Positions 50,700-58,944 of a stretch of 64,000 nt of DNA are shown here, one piece after another. The DNA is taken from contig CAXBNN010000008.1 of the NCBI GenBank assembly GCA_963977135.1, positions 62,001 to 126,000 on the forward strand. Reading direction: 5' to 3'. Made by a program: the position numbers and the translations under genes. Position 1 is the stretch's first letter; the number at the start of each line of letters is the position of its first letter. Origin of the DNA: UBA2040 sp963977135 (lineage in GTDB: Bacteria; Bacteroidota; Bacteroidia; Flavobacteriales_D; Crocinitomicaceae). The notes beneath the pieces are model-generated. The model worked only from the letters and a program-made list of their open reading frames with translations, was not told where the DNA came from and did no database searches.

Positions 50700-51772
50700 G
50701 TCTATTTTTGAAATATGGAACCTTAATTACTCCGCTCGGAATTGGAATGGATGAACATTTCGAAGCACTTTCTAAAAATGAAACGGGTATCTCGCTTCAA
50801 GAAGAAAAAGGCTTTGAAGAAGTTGATTTGTACCTTTCGACCATCAAGGATTTGAGCGGGAATCGCTACAATAATTTGCTTGAAATGGCTTGTGATGAAA
50901 TTTTAAGGGTCCATACTCTGGATCTTCTTAAGGATAAATCAACTGGAATCATTCTAAGTACGACTAAAGCAGATTTGGACGATTTGCCAAACGATACTTT
51001 TCAGTCTTCTAGAGATATTATAAAGGAAAAATTCCAAAATCCAAACGATGTAATTATCATCTCAAATGCTTGTATATCAGGAGTTCTTGCGGTTAATTTG
51101 GCTGCTGATTACCTTGAGTTTGGAAAATTTGAAAATGTATTGGTTATAGGAATTGATGTGCTCAACGAATTCGTTGTCAATGGATTTCAAAGTTTGAGAG
51201 CATTAAGTCCAGCGCCGTGCGCCCCATTTGACACTGACAGAAAAGGAGTAACACTGGGCGAAGCTTGTGCTGCACTTTTGGTTACCAAAAATAAAGGAGA
51301 AGGTTTTGCAGTTGAATATTCTGGAGGATCTTCATCAAATGATGCAAACCATATTTCTGGACCTTCCAGAACTGGCGAAGGATTGGTTCGATCGGTGAAT
51401 AGAACTTTGGAAAGAAGTGCTATCGATAAAAATGATATCGATTTTATTTCTGCTCACGGAACGGCGACTTTGTACAATGACGAAATGGAAGCTTTGGGTT
51501 TCAATCGATTGGAATTACAAAACGTTCCAGTTAATAGTTTCAAAGGAAATTTCGGGCACACACTTGGTGCTGCAGGATTAGTCGAAATTGCGGCTAGTAT
51601 GCTTTCTATCGAAAAAAACACTTTGTTTGCTTCAGTTGGTTTCAAAGAACTTGGAACAACTAAAGCCATAAATATTTTGAAAGAAAATAAAACGCAAGAC
51701 GTAAATGTTGTCTTAAAAACGGCATCTGGATTTGGCGGAGGAAACGCTTCACTTTTAATTCGTAAAGTGTAA
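50696..51772 (+). CDS. Beta-ketoacyl synthase 2, pigment locus
   Basis: A 358-residue ketosynthase. I take TTG 50696 as start: it overlaps the thioesterase stop as TTGA and leads directly into the typical KYGTLITPLG N-terminus. The ATG at 50666 would give a 34-base overlap. Cys in ISNACISGVLAV (about residue 131), His in SAHGTATLYNDE (about 255) and His in FGHTLGAAG (about 287) form a complete catalytic set. A condensing enzyme of the polyene chain; shorter than FabF (about 410), as in many such cluster ketosynthases. Confidence 0.88.
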   Translation: MSLFLKYGTLITPLGIGMDEHFEALSKNETGISLQEEKGFEEVDLYLSTIKDLSGNRYNNLLEMACDEILRVHTLDLLKDKSTGIILSTTKADLDDLPNDTFQSSRDIIKEKFQNPNDVIIISNACISGVLAVNLAADYLEFGKFENVLVIGIDVLNEFVVNGFQSLRALSPAPCAPFDTDRKGVTLGEACAALLVTKNKGEGFAVEYSGGSSSNDANHISGPSRTGEGLVRSVNRTLERSAIDKNDIDFISAHGTATLYNDEMEALGFNRLELQNVPVNSFKGNFGHTLGAAGLVEIAASMLSIEKNTLFASVGFKELGTTKAINILKENKTQDVNVVLKTASGFGGGNASLLIRKV

Positions 51773-52377
51773 TGAAAATCCTAGGACATAGTTTTATCAA
51801 TCGTAAAGGGGCATTTTTGAACGGAAAAGAAGTTGTTTCTTGTCCAGAAAATGAGGCTAAATTCTTGAGACATATATACAAAGCGCTTGAAGTAAATTAT
51901 CCAAAGTTTTACAAAATGGATACTTTGTCGAAAAGCGTCATTTTGGCTGATTTCATATTAAGTCCTACATATACTGACTTAACAGAACAAGAAGATAAAC
52001 TTCAATTGCTTTTCGCTAACGACGAATCGAGTAAACGAACGGACTTGAGTTTCATAGAAAGTTACGTTCCTAAAGAAGCTGCTAGCCCATCACTTTTTGT
52101 CTATACTCTGCCGAACATTCTTACGGGTGAATTGTCTATAAAACACAAATGGTATGGAGAAAACACCTTCTTTATTTTAGATAAATTCAATGCGGAATTT
52201 TACCTTGAACAAATTAGAATGTCGTTTTCGCGAGGAAATGAATATTGTTTGTGCGGTTGGATAGGATCAGTTGACAAAAAAAACGAAGAATGTTTCCTAT
52301 TTTTACTATCGAAATCAGAAGGTGAAGTTACATTTAACGAATTAGAAAATATATTAAATACCTATAGAAATGAGTAG
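51772..52377 (+). CDS. Degenerate ketosynthase-like protein, short
   Basis: A 201-residue protein that I do not recognise with certainty. Segment SPSLFVYTLPNILTGELSIKH (given here by its landmarks SPSLF, YTLPN and GELSIKH) resembles the SPxxFxxSxxNxxAGxxSI block of ketosynthase N-terminal-like proteins, but no active-site Cys, no HGT block and no terminal half are present. It starts at an ATG overlapping the KS2 stop (TAATG) and overlaps the ACP2 gene. It may act as a structural partner, or chain-length cofactor, of a neighbouring ketosynthase. Conserved position in the operon argues against a random remnant. Confidence 0.6.
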   Translation: MKILGHSFINRKGAFLNGKEVVSCPENEAKFLRHIYKALEVNYPKFYKMDTLSKSVILADFILSPTYTDLTEQEDKLQLLFANDESSKRTDLSFIESYVPKEAASPSLFVYTLPNILTGELSIKHKWYGENTFFILDKFNAEFYLEQIRMSFSRGNEYCLCGWIGSVDKKNEECFLFLLSKSEGEVTFNELENILNTYRNE

Positions 52378-52627
52378 TTTAAAAGAGAACTTAAAAGTTC
52401 AAATCATCGAACAATTGAATCTTGAAGATTTGTCACCAGCTGATATTGTTGATGATGCTCCTTTATTCGGTGATGATGGATTGGGTTTGGACTCAATAGA
52501 TGCGCTTGAATTTATCGTTTTATTGGATTCAGAATATGGAATCAAAATCGAAGATCCAGCAGGTGCACGTGAGATTTTTTATTCTCTAAACTCATTAGCT
52601 TCATTCATCGAAAGCAATCAAAAATAA
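52370..52627 (+). CDS. Acyl carrier protein 2
   Basis: An 85-residue ACP with the phosphopantetheine Ser in GLGLDSIDALEFIV (about residue 43). Its ATG lies inside the last codons of the preceding gene, an eight-base overlap suggesting coupled translation. Two ACPs are usual in aryl polyene loci, one possibly for the starter and one for extension; this split is inference. Confidence 0.93.
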   Translation: MSSLKENLKVQIIEQLNLEDLSPADIVDDAPLFGDDGLGLDSIDALEFIVLLDSEYGIKIEDPAGAREIFYSLNSLASFIESNQK

Positions 52628-52629
52628 GA

Positions 52630-53805
52630 ATGGACATTTTTATCACAGGTTATGGAACTATTTCATCGATTGGTAAAAATGTCGAAGAAACTTACGCATC
52701 CTTACTTGCTGGAAAATCAGGCATTAAACAAGGCGTAAAAGCACATACCAAACGTTTCAAAGTTGGCGAAATTGATTTGTCAAATGATGAATTGATGTCG
52801 ACTTTTGGTTTAAAAACGAAAGGTTCAAGAACTGCTTTACTCGGAATGGTTGCGGCTAAAGAGGCTTTCAAAGGGCATGAACTGTCTAATGAAATTCGAA
52901 CTGGATTGATTTCTGGAACTTCTGTCGGAGGAATGGATATTTCTGAAATAGAATACGAGAAATACCACAACGGCGAAAAGGAAAACATACTCAACTATCT
53001 TCATCATCCAAGTGGAACTAGTACGGAGCAAATGGCCGAAGAGCTTGGGATTAACGGTTTTGTGAATACAATTTCCACTGCATGTTCATCAGCTGCAAAT
53101 GCAATTATGATGGGGGCGCGCATGATTCGAGCAGGAAAACTAGATCGAGTTATTGTTGGTGGTACAGATAGTATGACCAATTTTACGATTTCAGGTTTCC
53201 GATCTTTAATGATTTTCGATGAGGAATTCTGTCGACCATTTGATGAAACTAGAAAAGGATTAAACCTAGGTGAAGGCGCAGGATTTATTGTAATTGAATC
53301 TGAGAAATCTCTTCAAAAGACGAAAATGAAACCTTTGGCGAAATTGTCAGGTTGGAGCAATGCTTCAGATGCTTTTCACCAAACGGCTTCATCTCCAGAA
53401 GGCAATGGAGCAATTTTAGCCATGACGCAAGCCTTGAAAATTGCAAAATTGAAGGCCACTGATATCAGTTATGCCAACGCACACGGAACGGCAACGCCAA
53501 ATAATGATTTGTCTGAATCAAAAGCATTTATAAAAATATTTGACGGAAAAGTACCTCCGTTCAGTTCTACAAAAGCATATACTGGTCATACTTTGGCTGC
53601 AAGCGGTGGAATTGAAGCGGTAATCGCGATACTAACGATGAACAACAGTGTTCTTTTCCCGAATTTGAATTTCAAAAATCCAATAGAAGAAACAGGATTG
53701 ATTCCTGTGACTTCCGTTCAAAAAAGTGTTGAAGTAAAACACGTTTTGTCAAATTCTTTTGGGTTTGGCGGTAACAATTCAACAATAATTTTGTCAAAAG
53801 TATAA
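52630..53805 (+). CDS. Beta-ketoacyl synthase 3 (ApeO-like), pigment locus
   Basis: A 391-residue ketosynthase with Cys in STACSSAANAIM (about residue 156), His in NAHGTATPNND (about 288) and TKAYTGHTLAAS (about 322), a full catalytic set, and SFGFGGNNSTI at the C-terminus. It is followed three bases later by a ketosynthase-like protein without the Cys, an arrangement like the ketosynthase/chain-length-factor pair ApeO/ApeC of aryl polyene clusters. I infer that these two form the main elongating heterodimer. Confidence 0.92.
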   Translation: MDIFITGYGTISSIGKNVEETYASLLAGKSGIKQGVKAHTKRFKVGEIDLSNDELMSTFGLKTKGSRTALLGMVAAKEAFKGHELSNEIRTGLISGTSVGGMDISEIEYEKYHNGEKENILNYLHHPSGTSTEQMAEELGINGFVNTISTACSSAANAIMMGARMIRAGKLDRVIVGGTDSMTNFTISGFRSLMIFDEEFCRPFDETRKGLNLGEGAGFIVIESEKSLQKTKMKPLAKLSGWSNASDAFHQTASSPEGNGAILAMTQALKIAKLKATDISYANAHGTATPNNDLSESKAFIKIFDGKVPPFSSTKAYTGHTLAASGGIEAVIAILTMNNSVLFPNLNFKNPIEETGLIPVTSVQKSVEVKHVLSNSFGFGGNNSTIILSKV

Positions 53806-53807
53806 GC

Positions 53808-54725
53808 ATGTTTTACATCCACGCCATAACGTCAATTAGTCATCAAGATTCATTCTTGAATGCGGATGTAAACGAAAACTTACAAGCTATTTCTGACGAA
53901 ACTCCGTTGATCGCACCAAATTATAAGGACTATGTTTCTCCAGTAGCATTGCGTAGATTAAGTTCTATTTTGCGAATGGGAATTGCGGCAGCAAAAGAAT
54001 GCGAGAATAAAGTTGGACAACCCTTTGATGCTATTTCAGTAGGAACGGCTTTAGGCTGTCTAACAGACACTGAAAAGTTTTTGAAAGTGATCAACTCAGT
54101 TGAAGGTGATATTTTATCTCCTACAGCTTTTATTCAGTCTACACACAATACCATTGCAGGTCAGATTTCATTGGATATGGGAAACCATTCCTACAACATG
54201 ACGCATACGCAAAATAATGTTTCATTTGAAATGGCCTTAATTGATGGTATGCTGTGTTGTTCAGAAGATTCAAAAAATGTTTTGGTCGGTGCAGCGGACG
54301 AAGCCATTGACTTTTTAAACTTATTGAAACCGGCGATTTTACCTCAAGAAGCACATTTGACTTCTGGAGCGACTTTTCTTGTTCTTCAGCCAAATAAGAA
54401 TGCAAATTCTATAGCGATTAAAGACTGTTCAGCCATTAAAACGAAACGCAGTTTGCATGAAGAAATAGAGACATTTTTGACTGATAATAACATCTCGAAG
54501 AATGACATTCACAAAGTGTTTTCTAATAACGATGAATTGAATAATCAGTTTTCGGATCACGTGAATTTTTCTGAGTTCACAGGCTTACATTACAGTTCTT
54601 CCGCTTTTGGTACGCACATGGCGCACGATTGGCTGTTGAAAAACGCAAACAAAAATGTACTTGTTGTCAACTCTGGATGCAACGAAAATATAGGATTGAT
54701 ACTACTCTCAAATGTTAAGGCATAA
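53808..54725 (+). CDS. Ketosynthase-like chain-length-factor protein (ApeC-like)
   Basis: A 305-residue protein related to the ketosynthase N-terminal-like family: LSPTAFIQSTHNTIAGQISL (about residues 104-123) is the matching block. The position of the active-site Cys is occupied by a MTHTQNNVSFEMAL segment without Cys, and the HGT block is absent. SSSAFGTHMAHDWLL and a NSGCNENIGLIL end finish the fold. Such Cys-less partners set polyene chain length in aryl polyene synthases, for example ApeC with ApeO. It directly follows KS3 and overlaps the deacetylase gene by 14 bases. Confidence 0.78.
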   Translation: MFYIHAITSISHQDSFLNADVNENLQAISDETPLIAPNYKDYVSPVALRRLSSILRMGIAAAKECENKVGQPFDAISVGTALGCLTDTEKFLKVINSVEGDILSPTAFIQSTHNTIAGQISLDMGNHSYNMTHTQNNVSFEMALIDGMLCCSEDSKNVLVGAADEAIDFLNLLKPAILPQEAHLTSGATFLVLQPNKNANSIAIKDCSAIKTKRSLHEEIETFLTDNNISKNDIHKVFSNNDELNNQFSDHVNFSEFTGLHYSSSAFGTHMAHDWLLKNANKNVLVVNSGCNENIGLILLSNVKA

Positions 54726-55479
54726 ACTCAACGTATTGTTCCTAGTCCTTTCGATGGTACTTATTTCCATCATTTTCTGGACGGATGACAATATGCTAAC
54801 TCTTCTATTTACAGCCTTTCTAATATTCTTTTTGATTCTTAGTGCCGGTGTAATGTTTTTGCGTTTTAATTACTTTCTAAAAGCAATTTGTTCTACTGAT
54901 AAACCATTTGTCCTTTTGACATTCGACGATGGGCCAGATCCGAAAACAACGCCGAGTATCTTAGATAATTTGGCAAAATACAATGTCAAAGCACTATTTT
55001 TTGTCATCGGTAAAAAGGCAGAGACTCACCCTGAATTAATTGATAGAATTTTGGACGAAGGTCATTCTATTGGAAATCATACTTATTCTCATCCGCCAAT
55101 TTTTGCCTTGATGAATGGAGAAAAAGTAAAAGATCAGATCGTAAAATTTAATCAAGTTTTAGAGAAAAAAGGAGTGAAGACGAATGTCTTTCGTCCACCT
55201 GTTGGGTATACCAATCCCATTATTGCTAGAGTCATTAAGAATTTAAATCTCAAAGTTATAGGTTGGAACAAGCGTTCATATGACACAGTCATCTTTAATT
55301 CTAGTTGGCTATCTAATAGATTATTAAGCCAAGCAAAAGCAGGAAGCATTATTCTTCTTCATGACAACTTAAAGCAAACGGAGGCTGCCTTACCTATGTT
55401 TTTGGAAAAGGCGAGAGAAAAAGGCATTATCTTTGCAAACGAGTTGGATATAAAATCGATATTAAATGAAAATAGTTAG
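54712..55479 (+). CDS. Polysaccharide deacetylase-family protein (NodB domain)
   Basis: A 255-residue membrane-anchored protein. Two hydrophobic helices occupy residues about 6-50. The NodB domain has TFDDGPDPKTTP (the catalytic and metal Asp pair, about residues 64-75) and the metal-binding HTYSHPP (about 123-129), then RPPVGYTNP and LLHDN. It removes acyl groups from sugars or similar substrates outside the inner membrane. Its function in a pigment cluster is unclear, but its 14-base overlap on both sides fixes it in the operon. It may deacylate the carrier or acceptor glycolipid. Confidence 0.87.
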   Translation: MLRHKLNVLFLVLSMVLISIIFWTDDNMLTLLFTAFLIFFLILSAGVMFLRFNYFLKAICSTDKPFVLLTFDDGPDPKTTPSILDNLAKYNVKALFFVIGKKAETHPELIDRILDEGHSIGNHTYSHPPIFALMNGEKVKDQIVKFNQVLEKKGVKTNVFRPPVGYTNPIIARVIKNLNLKVIGWNKRSYDTVIFNSSWLSNRLLSQAKAGSIILLHDNLKQTEAALPMFLEKAREKGIIFANELDIKSILNENS

Positions 55480-56092
55480 TCTACTTTTAGTTTTTACGTT
55501 TGTATCCTTGTCGTATTTCGCTCAAGATTTTAAGAAAATTAGTGATCCAACTGCTTGTAGAGCTTCAATCTTAAAAAAGCAAAAAGCAACAAAAACGCTA
55601 ACAGCAGATTTTAAAGAAACAATTTATTCATCCATGTTCAATACGCCTCAAAAGGCCAATGGAGAATTGAATTACAAGCAAACCGACAAAATTCGCTGGG
55701 AACATACTTCGCCAACAAAAAAGGTGATGCTGATAGACGGTTCAAAAATTAAGTATTCTGAAAATGGAGTTGAAATAAAAGATCCGTCAACCAAAGCTGT
55801 TGTCAAGAAAATTCAAAACCTGATGGTCAAAATGTTGTCAGGTGACTTTTTGGACGGAAAAGACTTTACCATTTACTATTACGAAAGTGGTAGTGAGTTC
55901 AAATTGAAATTGAAACCTAAATCTAGCCGTATGTCGAAATACATAGAGTCTGTGGTTTTAATATTTAACAAAAGCGATTTGCTATTAAACGAAATGAGTT
56001 TGATCGAAGACGAAGACGAGAAAATAGTATATTCGTTCAATAACGTCAAATCAAATAGTACAATTAGTGATTCTAAATTTCAATCTTTCTAA
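55466..56092 (+). CDS. LolA-like periplasmic carrier protein
   Basis: A 208-residue exported protein with a signal peptide (LLLVFTFVSLSYFAQ, residues about 5-19). The LolA-type fold is shown by LTADFKETIYSSMFNTPQKANGEL and IRWEHTSPTKKVMLIDG with typical strand spacing. LolA carries lipoproteins across the periplasm; LolA-like proteins in aryl polyene loci are thought to carry the lipidic pigment to the outer membrane. It overlaps the deacetylase gene and is followed by the second dehydratase gene at TAATG. Confidence 0.85.
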   Translation: MKIVSLLLVFTFVSLSYFAQDFKKISDPTACRASILKKQKATKTLTADFKETIYSSMFNTPQKANGELNYKQTDKIRWEHTSPTKKVMLIDGSKIKYSENGVEIKDPSTKAVVKKIQNLMVKMLSGDFLDGKDFTIYYYESGSEFKLKLKPKSSRMSKYIESVVLIFNKSDLLLNEMSLIEDEDEKIVYSFNNVKSNSTISDSKFQSF

Positions 56093-56463
56093 TGATTCTA
56101 AAGGATAATTTTTACTTGGTTAACGAACTTTTATTCGAAGAGAATACCATTTCGGCCAAATTGCAATTGAATGCAGATCATCCAATTTTCGAGGGGCATT
56201 TTCCGAATAATCCTGTCACGCCTGGTGTTATTGAAATGGAGATTATTAAAGAAGTTGTTGGTTTGGCAATTGAGCAGCCAGTGAAAATGAAAGCGATGTC
56301 TTCGTGCAAGTTTCTGGCAATTTTAAACCCAAATGAATCTCCAGAGATAACAGTAAATATTTCTATTGCAGAGCGCGAAGGTCAGCGCATTCGAATCAAT
56401 GGGTCAATCTCTGATGCTGAGAAATCCTTTATGAAAATTGGGGCTGAGTATTTTATTGCATAG
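56092..56463 (+). CDS. FabZ/FabA-like hotdog dehydratase
   Basis: A 123-residue hotdog protein with ADHPIFEGHFPNNPVTPGVIEM (given as HPIFEGHFPNNPVTPGV, residues about 29-45), the block that holds the His of 3-hydroxyacyl-ACP dehydratases. It forms the double bonds of the polyene with the other hotdog protein at 49855. Last gene of the uninterrupted plus-strand operon; no clear terminator follows. Confidence 0.88.
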   Translation: MILKDNFYLVNELLFEENTISAKLQLNADHPIFEGHFPNNPVTPGVIEMEIIKEVVGLAIEQPVKMKAMSSCKFLAILNPNESPEITVNISIAEREGQRIRINGSISDAEKSFMKIGAEYFIA

Positions 56464-56568
56464 CTAAAAAAGCAGTTTGTTGTTTTATATTTATTTGTAT
56501 CTTCAATAGAATAAGTTTGTGGTCATAAATTGGAACCGTATAAATTTTCAAATTTGAATCTACTACAA

Positions 56569-57060
56569 ATGAATAAATTAAAAATAATCACTGACGTTTT
56601 CATTCTAAAAAAAATCGTGTCCATTCGTAATCAAAATGTCATGTTGGATCAGGATTTAGCTGAATTGTATGTTGTGCCAACAAAAGTATTGAATCAGACT
56701 GTAAAAAGAAACAGTAAACGTTTTCCAGATGATTTTCATTTTCAATTAAATGATGCTGAATTTGAAAGTTTGAAGTCACAATTTGTGACCTCAAAAAGAG
56801 GCGGAAGAAGAAGTTTGCCAAATGCCTTTACTGAACAAGGTGTCGCTATGCTTTCAAGCGTCTTGAATAGTGATGTGGCAATAGAAGTTAATATTCAAAT
56901 TATTAGAATCTTCACGAAAATGAGAACGCTAATTTCCAAGAATACGGATATATTATTGCAACTCGAAAGGGTCGAAAACAGATTGCTAATGAATCAAGAT
57001 ACGATTAGTCAACACGAAGATGAAATTGCATTGATTTTTAAATATTTGAAAATTTATTGA
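56569..57060 (+). CDS. ORF6N domain-containing protein
   Basis: A 163-residue protein whose first 100 residues match the ORF6N DNA-binding domain of phage and mobile-element proteins (NQNVMLDQDLAELYVVPTKVLNQTVKRN, landmarks MLDQDLAELY and VLNQTVKRN; then FPDDFHFQLND and LPNAFTEQGVAMLSSVL). The C-terminus is coiled-coil. ATG 56569 (MNKLKIITD) is a better start than ATG 56530. Many Bacteroidota chromosomes carry such genes singly. It has no visible link with pigment synthesis and interrupts the locus, so it looks like an insertion. Confidence 0.85.
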   Translation: MNKLKIITDVFILKKIVSIRNQNVMLDQDLAELYVVPTKVLNQTVKRNSKRFPDDFHFQLNDAEFESLKSQFVTSKRGGRRSLPNAFTEQGVAMLSSVLNSDVAIEVNIQIIRIFTKMRTLISKNTDILLQLERVENRLLMNQDTISQHEDEIALIFKYLKIY

Positions 57061-57106
57061 AACCTTCAATTCCTGAAAGAAAAAGAATCGGTTTTAAGGA
57101 ATAAGT

Positions 57107-58279
57107 TTATTTACTTCTTACCGGCGACTTCCGAAATACAGACAAAACACCGAAAATCACAACAAAAACGGCTGCAAAAGCAAAACAAGACAATAGAATT
57201 GCTCCAATAAAGTATTGTTTCAAGTTTTGCTGAACGGCATCACTAGAAAAATCTAAGAATTTCGAAAATTCCACAGATCCAAATCCAAAATAGGATCCTG
57301 TCAGCAGGCTTAAATAAATAATGAATGGAATCATCGGAGGAATGGAAATGTTTGCCGCTGTAATGAATAAAACCTTATTCAAACGGAACAAAACGGCTAG
57401 TGGAATACCAACCAACAATTGAAATCCCCAGATTGGGAAAATGCCCATAAAAACACCAAAAGAAATGGATAAAGACTTGCTCAAATTACTTTCTTCCGGT
57501 TTAATCGCTTCATGTTTTATTTTAGCGAAAGTGTCTTTAGAAAAAAGCTTTTTAGGATAATAGTAGAACAGAGCACCCAAAACCAAAACGCTATTCAAAA
57601 CACTGATACGAAAGAAATCACGACCAGGTCGGAAATGAGAAACACGTTCTTCTGGATCGTATTTTACTTGGATGGAAACCGGAATGAATCTGACAAACTT
57701 CCAAGCCAAACGAACGATTACCTCAATTTCTAATTCAAATTTCGTCGTAAATAAGCGCATCTTTTTCAATGGCTTGAGAGGGTAAATCCTAAAACCAGTT
57801 TGGGTATCAGGAAGTGTAATCCAGGTCTCTAGTTTGAACCAAAAATTAGAAAACTTATTGCCGAAAGAACTTTTGTTTGGGACACCTTCCTGAGACATGT
57901 TTCTCGAACCCATGATTACTGCTCCTTTGTTTTCATAAGCAGCTTGAATCATTTTGGGAATGTCAGAAGGGTAGTGCTGACCATCAGAATCAAAGGTCAA
58001 GGCATTTTCAAAACCAAGTTCAATCGCTTTCTTAAATCCTTTTCGTAATGAGAATCCTTTTCCGCGATTTGGATCATTCTTGAGAACAATAATGTCTGTT
58101 TCAAACTTCGCCAGAATTTCTGAGGTACTATCCGTTGCCCCATCATTGATAACGATTATTCGTTCCTTAGGAATAATTTCCATTACCGAATTGATCACCC
58201 TTTCAAGTGTTCGTTCGTTATTGTATGTAGGAATAATAACGCAACCGTTAATATCGGAAATTGTTGGCGTGTAGCTCAT
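57107..58279 (-). CDS. Glycosyltransferase family 2 fused to DUF2062 membrane domain
   Basis: A 390-residue protein. Residues about 12-235 form a GT-A glycosyltransferase (CVIIPTYNNERTLERVIN and the metal-binding LTFDSDGQHYPSD), like dolichol-phosphate-mannose synthases. Residues about 265-385 are a DUF2062 domain with three or four membrane helices (GVFMGIFPIWGFQLLVGIPL). It is inner-membrane bound and probably transfers a sugar to a polyprenyl or lipid acceptor. It lies opposite to its neighbours within the pigment locus. Aryl polyene clusters often encode such a protein, so it may help to build the attachment lipid; this is inference. Confidence 0.88.
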   Translation of the reverse strand: MSYTPTISDINGCVIIPTYNNERTLERVINSVMEIIPKERIIVINDGATDSTSEILAKFETDIIVLKNDPNRGKGFSLRKGFKKAIELGFENALTFDSDGQHYPSDIPKMIQAAYENKGAVIMGSRNMSQEGVPNKSSFGNKFSNFWFKLETWITLPDTQTGFRIYPLKPLKKMRLFTTKFELEIEVIVRLAWKFVRFIPVSIQVKYDPEERVSHFRPGRDFFRISVLNSVLVLGALFYYYPKKLFSKDTFAKIKHEAIKPEESNLSKSLSISFGVFMGIFPIWGFQLLVGIPLAVLFRLNKVLFITAANISIPPMIPFIIYLSLLTGSYFGFGSVEFSKFLDFSSDAVQQNLKQYFIGAILLSCFAFAAVFVVIFGVLSVFRKSPVRSK

Positions 58280-58287
58280 TTACCTTG

Positions 58288-58295
58288 CAAAAATA
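58288..58295 (-). promoter_or_regulatory. Candidate -7 promoter element (TATTTTTG) for the GT2-DUF2062 gene
   Basis: TATTTTTG on the minus strand matches TAnnTTTG nine bases before the ATG. A second match, TACATTTG, lies at 58321-58328. The rest of 58280-58490 shows nothing else I can name. Confidence 0.4.
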
Positions 58296-58490
58296 AGACG
58301 GGATTTGAATTATACTAATTCAAATGTAAAAATTCCAAGTGATTTTTCTTGTAAAATGCCTAACTAGCATTGGTTATACTCAATTTTTAGTTAGCATTAT
58401 CAATGGTGACTTGTTGTTAATTGGAATAAAATTGAAAATCTTGTTGCTAAATACAACGAATTTCGTGACTTTTACAGTGATTTTGAAACC

Positions 58491-58934
58491 ATGACACATC
58501 TTTTTATAGCACTTGTATCGTTTGCCGTATCTTTCTCAAAAGCAGATTTTTATTCTGTTATGTCTGGAGATAATGAAAACTCAATATCGAACTATATTAG
58601 TAAGTTAGAGAATGCAGCAAGCAATGAACAAAAAGCTTACAAAGGTGCATTGTTAATGAAAAAAGCTAGTTTTCAAAAAACACCAAAGGAAAAATTAGTT
58701 TTATTTAAGGAAGGGCGATTGTTATTAGAAAATGAGATCTCTAAAGATTCTAAAAACACAGAATATCGATTTTTGCGTCTGATAATTCAAGAGAACGCAC
58801 CAAAGATTTTAAAATACAACACGAATATTTCAGAAGACGCTGCTTTGGTTAAAAAATATTACCCATCTTTAAATGGTGATGTGAAAAAAGCTGTAGAATC
58901 ATATTCCAAAAGTTCCACGAACCTGAAATTGTAG
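58491..58934 (+). CDS. Exported hypothetical protein in the dar unit
   Basis: A 147-residue protein with a short signal peptide (LFIALVSFAVSFSKA). The mature part is mostly helical and lysine-rich (NEQKAYKGALLMKKASFQK), with no recognised domain. It begins the second plus-strand unit, ten bases before darA. It is probably periplasmic. A role in the pigment pathway is inferred only from the tight spacing. Confidence 0.72.
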   Translation: MTHLFIALVSFAVSFSKADFYSVMSGDNENSISNYISKLENAASNEQKAYKGALLMKKASFQKTPKEKLVLFKEGRLLLENEISKDSKNTEYRFLRLIIQENAPKILKYNTNISEDAALVKKYYPSLNGDVKKAVESYSKSSTNLKL

Positions 58935-58944
58935 TTGGTTATCA

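Noticed and set aside
56569..57060. A prophage remnant around the ORF6N gene
   Set aside because: Only one such gene is present, with no integrase, phage structural genes or attachment repeats nearby.
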